Source: Saprospirales bacterium GYS_P2D (lineage in GTDB: Bacteria > Bacteroidota > Bacteroidia > Chitinophagales > Saprospiraceae). Taken from it: 64,000 bases of DNA. Shown one piece after another: positions 38,537 to 48,993 of this stretch (position 1 is the first letter of the stretch; every line of letters starts with the position of its first letter). Position numbers and translations under genes: made by a program. Under the pieces are notes generated by a model. The model did not search any database, had not been told where the DNA came from, and saw nothing but the letters and a program-made list of their open reading frames with translations. Location: assembly GCA_009833045.1 (NCBI GenBank), contig WUUP01000002.1, positions 62,001 to 126,000 of the forward strand, read 5' to 3'.

Positions 38537-38938
38537 ATGAATAACTTTTTAGGGCTGTTTTTCATCGTTTTGATCAGTATCAGTATCACTGGATGCTGCA
38601 GATGTGCCCAGCAGTCCGTATCGTCAGATATGAAGGACACCAAGAATATAGCCTCCATTATTAATGAAAACTTAGGCGCTAAAGCCAGCTGTCAATACAA
38701 CGAATCTGGCACGCTTCAGTTATGTGTCAAAGATGATGATCCAAAGATGGATCCATTGCGTAAAGCCTATATGGTCATCGATAATGATGGAGATATCATC
38801 CTGCCCGTAGATAGAGTACACGGTGAGATAGAATGGCACTCAGATGACGAAATATCAGTCAATACCATATCAAGAGTACAAGATAAACGCTCATCGCCTC
38901 AAATGAAAACCAAAATCATAAGCCTCAAAAAGCAATAA
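38537..38938 (+). CDS. small lipoprotein of unknown function
   Basis: About 133 residues. ATG at 38537 begins a signal with lipobox ITGC (Cys20) and further Cys residues (CCRC). A GTG start at 38513 would add 8 residues with no signal character. The mature part has two further cysteines (ASCQYNESGTLQLCVKDDD) that may form a disulphide, then a charged tail. I do not recognise a family. It ends 8 bases before the T9SS-exported protein gene and may be co-transcribed with it. Confidence 0.65.
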   Translation: MNNFLGLFFIVLISISITGCCRCAQQSVSSDMKDTKNIASIINENLGAKASCQYNESGTLQLCVKDDDPKMDPLRKAYMVIDNDGDIILPVDRVHGEIEWHSDDEISVNTISRVQDKRSSPQMKTKIISLKKQ

Positions 38939-38946
38939 GATCTCGT

Positions 38947-41900
38947 ATGATGTACATCAAAAGTAAGATAGCCATATGCGCTGCTGTGCTCATAGCAGGT
39001 GTCATAGGATTAGCGATTTATTTTCGCTCATCTACACCTACCGTATCTACTAATGTAGAACAGTATATCACAGCCAAAAGAGCTAAAAAGCAAGCTGGAA
39101 AAACCAAGGCGGAAATGCCAGAACTCATTGCACAAATCCAAAGAGACCAACGAACTCCAAATGATTTATCTCAGCCGAGCTATGGCCCTAATTATACAAT
39201 GTCAGCTTATCAAAAAGCCAAAAAGAAAGGCAGAAAGCTCAAAAGCAATGATGCCACATTCACCGAACGAGGCCCGGCAAATGTAGCGGGTCGTACCAGA
39301 GCCATCGTAGTCTACGCAGGCGATGAGTCTCTCAATACTTGGCTGGCGGGAAGTGCCTCTGGTGGTATCTGGAAGACCCAAGATGCGGGTCAATCATGGA
39401 TACACAAAACTCAAGCGCTACCCAATCTGGCCACTAACACGCTGGCCCAATCAACGGCAGATCCAGAGATCGTATATGCGGGTACTGGAGAGCATTTTAC
39501 TAATGACTTTGATGGGGCAGGTATCTTTAAATCTACTGACTTTGGCGAAAGCTGGACTCAGGTAGCTGATCCATCTATCTATCCTGACATGGTCAACGTG
39601 AGCCGTATCATAGTAGATCCAGCTGATGCCGATATAGCGATCGCTACTACTCGAAACAGCATCTGGGCCGATAGTCTCGAAGCTGCCATTTATAAGACCA
39701 CTGATGGTGGTGAGACATGGCAAGCGATGCTACAGAGCACCGAGATGCGTTTTGATGATTTAGATTATGACCCGAATGACTTCAGCATACAGTATGTGGC
39801 GGTCCAAGGCGAAGGGGTACTAAAGTCGACTGACGGCGGTGAGACATGGACTGACAGCTCAGTTGGACTCAACCCCTCTGGTAGAATAGAAATCACTGTC
39901 TCTCCCGTCAATACATCCTACATCTGGGCATCGGCACAGGGAGGCGAGACGAATACAGGATCAGATCTCTACATATCTACAGATGGAGCGAGTACCTGGA
40001 GTCTCCTATCGACAGAGGACCTTACTGATAACGTAGATTTCTTGGGTGGACAGGGCTGGTATGATAATATCATCACAGCGCACCCATATGACCAAGATGT
40101 GGTCTATGTCGGTGGTGTGAATTTGTGGAAATTTGAGCTGAGCGGTGATAGTGTGAGCACTACGAGATTTCAAACTGTAGAGAGAGAAACGCAAGGGTTC
40201 TTTGGGCTCATCAATTTTGGTGGCAGTATCGGTGGTGGCGGAGTCGATATCGGCGATGACTTTGAGGTAGAAGAACTTAAAACAGTAGAGCTAAGATTTG
40301 GACAAGGTGGTCAGAAAGCACACCGATTTATAGTCAATGGGCGAGGCTCTGGGGTGCCGCCGAGTCTATACTTTTATCAAGATTATGTGGATGTACCGTT
40401 CACGGCATGGGATGTAGAAAATGATGTGCAGCTCATGGTGTCATTCAGAGATCAGCAGGAAGACGGAGCTTGGAATCTCATTTCCGAATTTACTGGAGAA
40501 CCATCCTCTGATAATAGTCGTGAATACATCTATATCCACGACATCCCGTACAGCGAAGAAGCAGATCTGAATATCGCTATGAATGGAGGGCAAGAGCATC
40601 AGAGCTTATATTTTCTTTGGCCTGTCCTGACAAATGACAGTCCTTTTGCTGATAATAACTTCCCTGTGTCATCTTTCAGAATCGAAAAGAATAGCACGAG
40701 TGCATTAGAAAAAAGAGTAAAAAATATTTCTGATGCCTACTTTGAATATGATCGTATCAATACTTTCTCCAGTGCTAACTTTCAGAATAATGAAGGAATG
40801 CACCCAGATCAGCACAATATCACGTTGCTCATAGATGATCCAGTCAGAAAGAGATTTAGACTTTTGATAGGTAATGATGGAGGTCTCTATGTATCTGACG
40901 TGAGTCAAGATCCAGGCATATTTGACGGAGTATTTTCCTATGCTGGATTTGGGTATAATACGACACAGTTTTACAGTGCTGACAAAGCCCCTAGGGAAGA
41001 TCGATACATCGGAGGTATGCAAGACAATAGTACATGGTTCACCCCACTCAGAGTCTCTGCTGATGCCACTACCAATTATGAGTTTGCCTTTGGTGGTGAT
41101 GGATTCGAAGCGCTTTGGAATAATCGTGATAGTCGGCTACTCTTAGCGACATCACAGTTTAATGGTATCAATAAATCATTTAACGGAGGTATCACTTGGC
41201 AAGGGGTCAGAGGCGATCTCGATGATCAGGGCCCATTCATCTCTCGGCTGACTAATAGCAAACAAAATCCTGACAAGGTATATACAGTGGGTAGTAGCGG
41301 TGTGTGGAGATCTACAGATTTTGGCAGTAGTTGGCAGCCTACTCGGCTTGATTCGCTCTGGAGCTTTAATAATAGTGTGGAAGTCGAAGTCTCAAGATCA
41401 GATTTTAATATCGTATGGAGTGGAGGAGCTCTTGACGAGAATAGGCGCTTATTTGTTTCTACAGATGGCGGGATCACTTTTGAGCCGACGCACTACTATG
41501 AAGAAAAAGAAATGGGTGTCGTCACAGGTATAGCTACTCATCCGACCTTAGATTCTACGGCATTTAGCCTATTTTCTTTTCAGGGGCGTCCAAAGATTTT
41601 GCGTACTGATGATCTTGGGCAGTCTTGGTATGATATCTCAGGATTCGACCTCGAGACAGACGAGAGTACTGCTGGATTTCCAGATGTAGCGGTTAATACA
41701 TTATTTGTATTTCCTAATGATACCAGTCGTATCTGGGCAGGTACTGAGATCGGTATCGTTGAATCACTGGATGCAGGTGACTCATGGGCGCTGCTCGAGA
41801 CAGCCATGGGAGCCTCAAATGTATACGATATGATCCTGCAGGATGATGAGATAGTCATCGCTACTTATGGTCGAGGGATTTGGACAGCAGAGGTGCCAGG

Positions 41901-42975
41901 ATTGGAGTTGGACGTAGTATTAGCGCCATCGTTGATTAATTCATACATGCAGCCCACTGGAGAGATATTCACCTTGATCGACTTATTTGAAGAATATGAT
42001 AGTACGCAAGTATTGCTCAATGAAGAAGTAGTATCTGTGATCACTGGATCAGCCATAGAAGAGATTGAACTCATCTTGAGCAATCCAGAGTTAGTTGGTA
42101 CTTACCCGATACAGCTGATCGGATACCTCGATGGGGAGTCTTATCCATCGCCAGTATATACTATCAATCTTTTTGTGCCTGCCCAGCCTATTACGACTTA
42201 TTTTAATGACTTCAGTACCGATAGCAGTAGTATGGATTTCGTCGGCGCAGGATTTAGGATAGACCGACCTTCAGGCTTTGTCAATGAGGCATTGCACAGT
42301 GATCACCCCTATATAGACAATCGTGAAATAGATCAAACGCTCACTAAGCCGATCCTAATCCAAGGGGATCAAATACTAAGTTATCAAGATGTCGCTATCA
42401 TTGAGCCTGGTGAGGCTGGCTCAGTATTCGGAGATAATGACTTCTGGGACTATGTCATCGTGGAGGCCACCACTGATGGAGTGACTTGGATACCATTATT
42501 AGATGGATATGATGCTCGCTATGACGCTCAGTGGTCAGATACCTATGATCGAGGAGGCAATGGTAGTTTCTCAATGTACAGGGAGCATGATATAACACTT
42601 TCTGACTTTTTTGATCAAGGAGAGATTGTCTTATTGCGCTTCAGGCTATTCGCAGATCAAGCAGCGAATGGCTGGGGATGGGCAATAGATGATGTCAATA
42701 TCAGTGAAGAAATCACTTCACCCACGATAGATATCACTACCACCGAGACCAAGATCTATCCTAATCCAGCTACTGACCATATCAATGTGGAGCTGGATAG
42801 ATCTTTAGAGCTTGAGCAAATCCAGATATTTGACATGGTAGGACGTCAAGTGTATAAACAGGAATTGACAGAAGATATCAGTACTCATTCAATGACAGGT
42901 ATAACCCCGGGATCCTACTTAGTCGTACTCTCTAATCAAGAAGATAGGGTAGTACAGCAGATAATTGTCGAGTAA
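38947..42975 (+). CDS. T9SS-exported BNR/VPS10-like repeat protein
   Basis: 1342 residues. An N-terminal hydrophobic segment (about 8-26) serves as signal. From about residue 100 to 1000 the chain shows repeated BNR/sortilin-type turns (KTQDAGQSW, KSTDFGESWTQV, KTTDGGETWQAM, KSTDGGETWTDSS, STDGASTWSLL, RSTDFGSSWQPT, STDGGITF, ESLDAGDSWALL), so it is a large beta-propeller. A non-repeat insert sits at about 400-600. The last ~75 residues form a type IX secretion sorting domain (TKIYPNPATDHINVEL... TPGSYLVVL...VVQQIIVE), which predicts export and cell-surface attachment. Similar proteins are called VPS10 or glycosyl-hydrolase-like, but catalytic residues are not visible. It ends at a bidirectional terminator. 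Confidence 0.88.
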   Translation: MMYIKSKIAICAAVLIAGVIGLAIYFRSSTPTVSTNVEQYITAKRAKKQAGKTKAEMPELIAQIQRDQRTPNDLSQPSYGPNYTMSAYQKAKKKGRKLKSNDATFTERGPANVAGRTRAIVVYAGDESLNTWLAGSASGGIWKTQDAGQSWIHKTQALPNLATNTLAQSTADPEIVYAGTGEHFTNDFDGAGIFKSTDFGESWTQVADPSIYPDMVNVSRIIVDPADADIAIATTRNSIWADSLEAAIYKTTDGGETWQAMLQSTEMRFDDLDYDPNDFSIQYVAVQGEGVLKSTDGGETWTDSSVGLNPSGRIEITVSPVNTSYIWASAQGGETNTGSDLYISTDGASTWSLLSTEDLTDNVDFLGGQGWYDNIITAHPYDQDVVYVGGVNLWKFELSGDSVSTTRFQTVERETQGFFGLINFGGSIGGGGVDIGDDFEVEELKTVELRFGQGGQKAHRFIVNGRGSGVPPSLYFYQDYVDVPFTAWDVENDVQLMVSFRDQQEDGAWNLISEFTGEPSSDNSREYIYIHDIPYSEEADLNIAMNGGQEHQSLYFLWPVLTNDSPFADNNFPVSSFRIEKNSTSALEKRVKNISDAYFEYDRINTFSSANFQNNEGMHPDQHNITLLIDDPVRKRFRLLIGNDGGLYVSDVSQDPGIFDGVFSYAGFGYNTTQFYSADKAPREDRYIGGMQDNSTWFTPLRVSADATTNYEFAFGGDGFEALWNNRDSRLLLATSQFNGINKSFNGGITWQGVRGDLDDQGPFISRLTNSKQNPDKVYTVGSSGVWRSTDFGSSWQPTRLDSLWSFNNSVEVEVSRSDFNIVWSGGALDENRRLFVSTDGGITFEPTHYYEEKEMGVVTGIATHPTLDSTAFSLFSFQGRPKILRTDDLGQSWYDISGFDLETDESTAGFPDVAVNTLFVFPNDTSRIWAGTEIGIVESLDAGDSWALLETAMGASNVYDMILQDDEIVIATYGRGIWTAEVPGLELDVVLAPSLINSYMQPTGEIFTLIDLFEEYDSTQVLLNEEVVSVITGSAIEEIELILSNPELVGTYPIQLIGYLDGESYPSPVYTINLFVPAQPITTYFNDFSTDSSSMDFVGAGFRIDRPSGFVNEALHSDHPYIDNREIDQTLTKPILIQGDQILSYQDVAIIEPGEAGSVFGDNDFWDYVIVEATTDGVTWIPLLDGYDARYDAQWSDTYDRGGNGSFSMYREHDITLSDFFDQGEIVLLRFRLFADQAANGWGWAIDDVNISEEITSPTIDITTTETKIYPNPATDHINVELDRSLELEQIQIFDMVGRQVYKQELTEDISTHSMTGITPGSYLVVLSNQEDRVVQQIIVE

Positions 42976-43000
42976 ACGGCGCAGACTAATGTGCAATGAA

Positions 43001-43036
43001 AAAGGGCCTTCGGATTAATAACCGAAAGCCCTTTTT
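43001..43036. terminator. bidirectional rho-independent terminator
   Basis: GGGCCTTCGG (43004-43013) pairs with CCGAAAGCCC (43022-43031), one mismatch, loop ATTAATA. A T-run follows on the plus side and an A-run precedes on the left, so it can stop both the plus-strand propeller gene and the minus-strand gcv genes. Confidence 0.8.
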
Positions 43037-43057
43037 ATACCTGTTTAGTAAGTTTGC

Positions 43058-44161
43058 CTATAGCTTAGTTAGCTGCACAAAAGGTGGGCGAGCGATCGTC
43101 GCTGGCAGCGTTTTCTTTCTGATTTGTATCTTGATCGGAGTACCATTTTTATGATGTGGGACATCCACATAGGCCAAGCCTACACCTTTGCCGAGCATTG
43201 GTGACTGTGTACCAGAGGTCACCTTCCCGATCACATTATTATCAGCATCGAGTACTTCATATCCTGATCGAGGTATACCTTTCTCCTCCATGATGAATCC
43301 TACTAATCTCCGCAGCGGACCCTTTTCTTTCTGCTCTTTCAGTCCATCTGCATTGACAAAATCATGTGTAAACTTAGTGATCCATGATAGGCCTGCCTCG
43401 ATCGGAGAGGTAGTATCATCGATATCATTGCCGTAAAGGCAATATCCCATTTCCAGTCTGAGTGTATCTCTTGCTCCCAGACCTGCAGGCAGTACTTCTA
43501 TATCAGACTCCACTGAGAAAATAGCATCCCAGAGCTTAGCGGCATCTTTATTATCTACATACAGCTCAAATCCTCCAGATCCAGTATATCCCGTCGCCGA
43601 GATAATCACATCATCTATACCCGCTATCCTACCCTTTTCAAAATGATAATACTCTATAGCAGAGAGATCGACATCTGTTAGTTTTGATAATAGGGCTGCA
43701 GCCTTTGGGCCCTGAACAGCGAGGAGGCTCATCTGCTCCGAGTGATCGGCCATGATAGCTCCCATGGTATTGTGACTATTGATCCATTCCCAGTCTTTCT
43801 CGATATTCGAGGCATTCACGACGAGCATATATTCAGCATCAGCTAATCTATAGATGATGAGATCATCGATAATCCCACCAGTATGATTGGGCATGCAGGA
43901 ATACATAGCACCATTTATCTCGAGTTTTGACACGTCATTGCTGCTAATACGCTGCAGTAGGCCCAGAGCGCCATCTCCGGATACGTAAAATTCTCCCATA
44001 TGGCTCACATCAAAAACTCCGACAGACTCCCTGACACACATGTGCTCTTCGATCAGGGTGGTATATCTCACAGGCATATCATAGCCAGCGAACGAGACCA
44101 TCTTAGCACCCATAGCGACATGCTTATCATAGAGTGCGGTCTTTTTTAGTACGATTTCCAT
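43058..44161 (-). CDS. gcvT: glycine cleavage system T-protein (aminomethyltransferase)
   Basis: 367 residues, the standard size. GcvT transfers the methylene group from the lipoyl-bound intermediate on GcvH to tetrahydrofolate, releasing ammonia. Motifs: GAKMVSFAGYDMPVRY, GVFDVSHMGEFYVSGDGA, SATGYTGSGGFELYV, GLGARDTLRLEMGYCLYGNDID (catalytic Asp of ARDTLR) and the C-terminal barrel IGKVTSGTQSPMLGKGVGLAYV. All conserved positions are in place. It lies 21 bases after gcvP on the same strand and should be co-transcribed. gcvH is not in the window. Confidence 0.97.
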   Translation of the reverse strand: MEIVLKKTALYDKHVAMGAKMVSFAGYDMPVRYTTLIEEHMCVRESVGVFDVSHMGEFYVSGDGALGLLQRISSNDVSKLEINGAMYSCMPNHTGGIIDDLIIYRLADAEYMLVVNASNIEKDWEWINSHNTMGAIMADHSEQMSLLAVQGPKAAALLSKLTDVDLSAIEYYHFEKGRIAGIDDVIISATGYTGSGGFELYVDNKDAAKLWDAIFSVESDIEVLPAGLGARDTLRLEMGYCLYGNDIDDTTSPIEAGLSWITKFTHDFVNADGLKEQKEKGPLRRLVGFIMEEKGIPRSGYEVLDADNNVIGKVTSGTQSPMLGKGVGLAYVDVPHHKNGTPIKIQIRKKTLPATIARPPFVQLTKL

Positions 44162-44182
44162 AGTTAGTGATTGATGAGCTTA

Positions 44183-47083
44183 TTATGATGCGGTTTCCTC
44201 CATGTACTCCTCTACAGGCACACATGAGCACATGAGATTTCTATCGCCATAGGCATTGTCTATACGACTCACTGATGGCCAAAACTTATTGTGCTGTACA
44301 AATGGCAAAGGATAAGCAGCCTGTGCACGAGTGTAGGGGAGTGTCCACTCATCAGCCATGACTACATCAGCCGTATGAGGGGCATTCTTGAGTAGATTAT
44401 TATCCACATCAGCAGCGCCATCCATGATGGACTGTATCTCCTCTCGGATCGATATCATCGCATCACAAAATCTATCCAGCTCCTCCATAGTCTCACTCTC
44501 AGTAGGCTCGATCATCAACGTACCTGCCACAGGGAATGATACCGTAGGGGCATGATATCCATAGTCCATCAGACGCTTGGCGATATCAGCTACCTCCACT
44601 TTTACTTCTTTGAATGCTCTACAGTCGATGATCATCTCGTGCGCAGCACGACCGTTTTCTCCTGTATAGAGGATAGGATAGTGAGGAGCTAATCGCTCCT
44701 TGATATAGTTAGCATTGAGGATAGCGATCTCAGTCGCTCTGGTCAGTCCATCAGCACCCATCATAGCGATGTAAGCATATGATATAGCCAGGATACTGGC
44801 GCTACCATACGGAGCTGCAGAGATAGCTTCTATAGCATCGTAATTACCACAGTCTAGGACGGGGTGTCCAGGCAGATATGGTGTAAGATGCTCCGCTACG
44901 CAGATCGGTCCCATGCCTGGTCCCCCTCCTCCGTGTGGAATACAGAATGTCTTATGCAGATTGAGGTGGCACACATCGGCTCCAATATCTCCAGGGCTCG
45001 TAAGTCCTACCTGAGCATTCATATTCGCACCATCCATATACACCTGTCCACCGTGATCATGGATGATCTGGCAGATCTCTTTGATAGCCGACTCAAATAC
45101 TCCATGAGTGGATGGATAGGTGATCATGAGTGCTCCAAGATCCTCGGCATGCTCTTCTGCTTTTGCTCGTAGATCATCGATATCGATATTGCCACGCTCA
45201 TCGCAGTGGACGATCACCACCTCTTGACCAGCCATGATGGCGCTGGCCGGATTAGTCCCGTGGGCACTTGATGGGATGAGTGTCACATTACGATGTGCGT
45301 TTCCATTCGCCTCGTGATAGGCCTTGATGACCATCAGCCCAGCGAACTCTCCCTGTGCTCCACTATTAGGCTGTAGGGATACTCCATGAAAACCAGTGAT
45401 ATCTGCGAGCCATACACTTAATTGATCGATCATCTCTTGATATCCAGCTACTTGACTGCTTGGCGCAAATGGATGAATAGCACCTAATTCTGGCCAAGTC
45501 ACTGGGATCATCTCTGTAGTCGCATTGAGCTTCATAGTACATGATCCGAGAGAAATCATAGAATGTGTCAATGATAGATCTTTATTCTCAAGGCGTTTAA
45601 GATATCTGAGCATCTCGTGCTCACTCTGGTATTTATGAAAGACCTCATGCTCCATGAAGCTATCTTGTCGCACTAATGCTTCAGGCCACTCTACATCCAC
45701 TTGGTAGCCTTCTTCTTGCCAAGACAAATCAGATACTGCATGCGGTGCTACAGCACTGAATAGTCGAAGCAGTTGCTCTATATCAGCATCCGTAGTCGTC
45801 TCATCCAGACTGATACCGACATGCCCTCCATCTTCATAGTATCGCAGATTGATCTGTAGTTCCTCCGCTTTTGCTGATAAAGCTTGGATACTTTCTACTT
45901 TGACTTTTATTGTATCAAAGAAGAAATCATTCACTTGCTCAAAGCCCATTTTGATGAGCTCCTTGCTTAGTACAGTAGTCAGCCCAGCTACTCTATGAGC
46001 GATCCGCTGTAGGCCCAGTGGGCCATGATACACAGCATACATGCCCGCCATCACAGCGAGTAGTACTTGAGCAGTACAGATATTAGAGGTTGCTTTTTCT
46101 CTCTTGATATGCTGCTCACGAGTCTGTAAGGCCATTCGGTAAGCTACATTACCATGAGCATCTTTACTTACTCCGATGATACGACCTGGCATGACTCTTT
46201 TGTATTTTTCGAGCGTAGCGAAATACGCTGCATGTGGCCCTCCAAATCCAATAGGTATCCCAAAACGCTGCGTAGTACCTACCACCACATCGGCGCCCAT
46301 ACTTCCTGGAGACTTTAGAGCAGTCAGCGCTAATATATCCGCAGCGCAAATCACGGTCACATCATTCTCTTTCGCTGCAGCGATAAAGTCACTATAGTCG
46401 ATCACAGCACCATCACTATTAGGATACTGGACGAGACAGGTAAATATCGATCCGTCGGTCAGATCTACCTCTTCCAACGTCTTGATCTGAATATTGATAC
46501 CGATAGCCTTAGCCCGGGCCTCGATGACTGCCAGTGTCTGGGGAAATACATACTTATCGATTACTATTGTATTCGCTTCTTTCTTTGAGCGTGCACGCTT
46601 TTGATATAGCATTGACATCGCCTCTGCTGCAGCAGTACCTTCATCGAGTAGAGATGCATTAGCGACCTCCATACCTGTCAAGTCTATGACTGTCGTCTGA
46701 AAATTAATCAATGCCTCCAGACGCCCCTGGGCTATCTCGGCTTGATAAGGCGTATAGGCAGTATACCAGCCTGGATTTTCCAGTATATTTCTTAGTATGA
46801 CCTTAGGCGTGATGCAGCCGTAGTAGCCCATGCCAATGTAGTTTTTAGCTATGACATTTTGGGACATCATGGATTTAAACTCAGCTAAGAAAGCTTCTTC
46901 CGTCAATGGTGCAGGAAGGTTCATGTTCTTAGCTCGCTTGATGTCTGTAGGTATCGTCTGATCGATGAGCTCAGTTACATCTGTCACTCCGATGCGCTCA
47001 CACATTTCGGTGATCTCGGATTCACTGGGTCCGATATGTCTATTTTCAAATGGGATTTCTACAGGTCCTAAAGTGACTTTCAT
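44183..47083 (-). CDS. gcvP: glycine cleavage system P-protein (glycine dehydrogenase)
   Basis: 966 residues, a full-length fused P1-P2 form. GcvP decarboxylates glycine on PLP and passes the aminomethyl group to lipoyl-GcvH. The start is [22 protein letters not shown], the N-terminal half has [46 protein letters not shown], and the PLP Lys is Lys711 in [22 protein letters not shown]-terminal NLMCSC segment closes the chain. No truncation or frameshift is seen. It precedes gcvT. The 138-base upstream region shows no glycine-riboswitch-like tandem fold that I can recognise. Confidence 0.97.
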   Translation of the reverse strand: MKVTLGPVEIPFENRHIGPSESEITEMCERIGVTDVTELIDQTIPTDIKRAKNMNLPAPLTEEAFLAEFKSMMSQNVIAKNYIGMGYYGCITPKVILRNILENPGWYTAYTPYQAEIAQGRLEALINFQTTVIDLTGMEVANASLLDEGTAAAEAMSMLYQKRARSKKEANTIVIDKYVFPQTLAVIEARAKAIGINIQIKTLEEVDLTDGSIFTCLVQYPNSDGAVIDYSDFIAAAKENDVTVICAADILALTALKSPGSMGADVVVGTTQRFGIPIGFGGPHAAYFATLEKYKRVMPGRIIGVSKDAHGNVAYRMALQTREQHIKREKATSNICTAQVLLAVMAGMYAVYHGPLGLQRIAHRVAGLTTVLSKELIKMGFEQVNDFFFDTIKVKVESIQALSAKAEELQINLRYYEDGGHVGISLDETTTDADIEQLLRLFSAVAPHAVSDLSWQEEGYQVDVEWPEALVRQDSFMEHEVFHKYQSEHEMLRYLKRLENKDLSLTHSMISLGSCTMKLNATTEMIPVTWPELGAIHPFAPSSQVAGYQEMIDQLSVWLADITGFHGVSLQPNSGAQGEFAGLMVIKAYHEANGNAHRNVTLIPSSAHGTNPASAIMAGQEVVIVHCDERGNIDIDDLRAKAEEHAEDLGALMITYPSTHGVFESAIKEICQIIHDHGGQVYMDGANMNAQVGLTSPGDIGADVCHLNLHKTFCIPHGGGGPGMGPICVAEHLTPYLPGHPVLDCGNYDAIEAISAAPYGSASILAISYAYIAMMGADGLTRATEIAILNANYIKERLAPHYPILYTGENGRAAHEMIIDCRAFKEVKVEVADIAKRLMDYGYHAPTVSFPVAGTLMIEPTESETMEELDRFCDAMISIREEIQSIMDGAADVDNNLLKNAPHTADVVMADEWTLPYTRAQAAYPLPFVQHNKFWPSVSRIDNAYGDRNLMCSCVPVEEYMEETAS

Positions 47084-47221
47084 GGAGTACGTACTTTATA
47101 TGGTTTATTAGCTTACGCTGAATATCAGTTTGTGAATATCTAAAGTGTAGTTATGTAGCTGAGAAATGTCGAAGGGTCAAAGTTATGTGTCAAATAGAAT
47201 CAGGTATTGTACAAAATTGTG

Positions 47222-47821
47222 CTAAATGCTAATCTGAGATGTCGGAAAGACTATTTGACCTAAATCAATCATACTATTAAAAAGGCCTATTTCATCGTAG
47301 CTGTGTATTTCGTCCAGTTTGACTGCAACAGGTATGAGCCGCCCATCGGCGAGCAGCTGGGCACGCTTAGTCCCAGGCAGCAAGGGAGTATCTGGTGTGA
47401 TCCAATGCTGTCCATTTCTCCTGAGAGCTACGTTACAGTAATAAGTATCCGTGACCATACCTTCTTTGATGACCAATATGTCATCATATGATTCTCTTAG
47501 ATCATATAGCTGATGGAGAGCAGTGCGGTCCTCGTACTTCAGGTGATAATCTATAGTGTCTGAATGGAGGATTTTCAGGGAGGAGATCGCTCGGAGCTGA
47601 TAGGAGTGTAGCTCTATGCGCTCTATATCTTGAGAGTAAAGTACTCTACATTTATAGCAACCTTTACTATGATAATCACTGATGAAAATATGCTGACTTA
47701 GATCAATGGGAGGCATCGGGCCATAAAGCTCTATCCTTGATTGATTGAGCCGCTCATTGTGATAGGCTATGTTGGCGATCTGACCGTCGAGGACTTTGAT
47801 CGTTTCGAGTAATCGGGACAT
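47222..47821 (-). CDS. pabC: class IV aminotransferase, probable aminodeoxychorismate lyase
   Basis: 199 residues, shorter than the usual ~270 of PabC. It begins with the family's typical LLETIKVLDGQIANIAYHNERLNQSR. A Lys in HLKYEDRT stands where the PLP lysine is expected, and the C-terminal block YDDILVIKEGMVTDTYYCNVALRRNGQHWITPDTPLLPGTKRAQLL matches class IV enzymes. PabC cleaves 4-amino-4-deoxychorismate to p-aminobenzoate and pyruvate for folate synthesis. The missing length is mostly in the middle and at the C-terminus, but the core is kept. Its start lies 68 bases inside pabB, so translational coupling is likely. Confidence 0.8.
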   Translation of the reverse strand: MSRLLETIKVLDGQIANIAYHNERLNQSRIELYGPMPPIDLSQHIFISDYHSKGCYKCRVLYSQDIERIELHSYQLRAISSLKILHSDTIDYHLKYEDRTALHQLYDLRESYDDILVIKEGMVTDTYYCNVALRRNGQHWITPDTPLLPGTKRAQLLADGRLIPVAVKLDEIHSYDEIGLFNSMIDLGQIVFPTSQISI

Positions 47822-48779
47822 ATATTTTATCTATCATTTCTTGATATTCGGATTTCGGATCACTTTGGTGTGTGATGCCACCACCGCTATGATAATACAT
47901 TTCTCCAGACTCATCCATCTGTATCATGCGTATCATCACTCCACTGCGTAGATTAGCCCCATCATAGTAGCCACAGACACCCGTATAGTATTTCCGATCA
48001 GTGATCTCAGCATCTCTTATCATTTCGATAGTCTTCTTCTTGGGTGCTCCTGTCACGCTCCCAGCTGGTAGCGCAGCGAATAGCACCGTCCCAATCTTAT
48101 CTCGCAGTTCCTCCTTCACTTCGCCTATAATTTCACTACTGACTTGTAGCAGGTCTTTATCTCGGCTTTTGATTCTATCTATATAGCGATACTTTGACAC
48201 GCTTACTTTATTGCTAAACTGGCTGAGATCATTTCGTAGCAGATCTACGATTGTGGCATGCTCTGCCTTTTCCTTTGGATCATTGAGCACTTTTGACATC
48301 GCATCAATGATTCTTGCATCGATAGTACCTTTCATCGGATAAGTGCTTACTATACCATCAGCAATATCTAAAAAGCGCTCTGGCGAGTAAAAGACAAACT
48401 CATTGGGTATATATCCCTTGTACAAGGCCTCGCTGTGCTCAAAGATGTGGTGCATGGTCATATTTGTCTTGACCAAAGTGGGAAACGTAAGATTAGCCAA
48501 GTATGAATCTCCACGTCGGAGTCCTCTAATGATTTTGTCAAATCCGATCCTATAGTCATGACACGAGATGGGATACTTATCGAAGTATATTTCTTCTGGT
48601 AAATCGATACCCTCTGGATAATGACTGAATCCATCGAAATCGTAGTAAACACCATCTGTCTTAGGCGTTTCTATTATTACTTGGCTCAGGTCAAAATCAA
48701 TAAAGAATACAAAAGGCTCCTGACGCTGACTACGCTCATTCATTGTAGCGATCGCTTCTGCCTTTGCATATCTCTTCAT
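47754..48779 (-). CDS. pabB: aminodeoxychorismate synthase component I
   Basis: About 341 residues from ATG at 48779; the TTG at 48800 would add seven residues. It is a chorismate-binding enzyme: GDSYLANLTFP, YSPERFLDIADGIVSTYPMKGTID, IVDLLRNDLSQ, AALPAGSVTGAPKKKTIEMI, YYTGVCGYYDGANLRSGVMIR and GGGITHQSDPKSEYQEM are the anthranilate/PabB signatures. It aminates chorismate to aminodeoxychorismate with the glutaminase PabA, which is not in the window. The SVTGAPKKKT and MKGT motifs fit PabB better than TrpE. It is short of the N-terminal regulatory region of TrpE. Its last ~20 residues are encoded in the overlap with pabC. Confidence 0.88.
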   Translation of the reverse strand: MKRYAKAEAIATMNERSQRQEPFVFFIDFDLSQVIIETPKTDGVYYDFDGFSHYPEGIDLPEEIYFDKYPISCHDYRIGFDKIIRGLRRGDSYLANLTFPTLVKTNMTMHHIFEHSEALYKGYIPNEFVFYSPERFLDIADGIVSTYPMKGTIDARIIDAMSKVLNDPKEKAEHATIVDLLRNDLSQFSNKVSVSKYRYIDRIKSRDKDLLQVSSEIIGEVKEELRDKIGTVLFAALPAGSVTGAPKKKTIEMIRDAEITDRKYYTGVCGYYDGANLRSGVMIRMIQMDESGEMYYHSGGGITHQSDPKSEYQEMIDKIYVPITRNDQSPRRSDRQHSLSQ

Positions 48780-48993
48780 TTCAATTGTATACAAAGACAA
48801 ATCTACATATTAAGTTTCCTGGGTATTATGATTTTAATATCTCTTAAGAAAACAAATAACAAAATCAGCCATTCGAAATATTGCGCACATTAATATTTGC
48901 ACTATATTTATCGGCATCTGCACTTTTACCAATACACTTATTTTGATTTTCTTGCTTATTACAAATTGATAACTAACTAAAACATTACATTAA

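Noticed and set aside
47084-47221. Possible glycine riboswitch upstream of gcvP
   Set aside because: I could not find the tandem conserved stems or the usual G-rich core in the 138-base gap.
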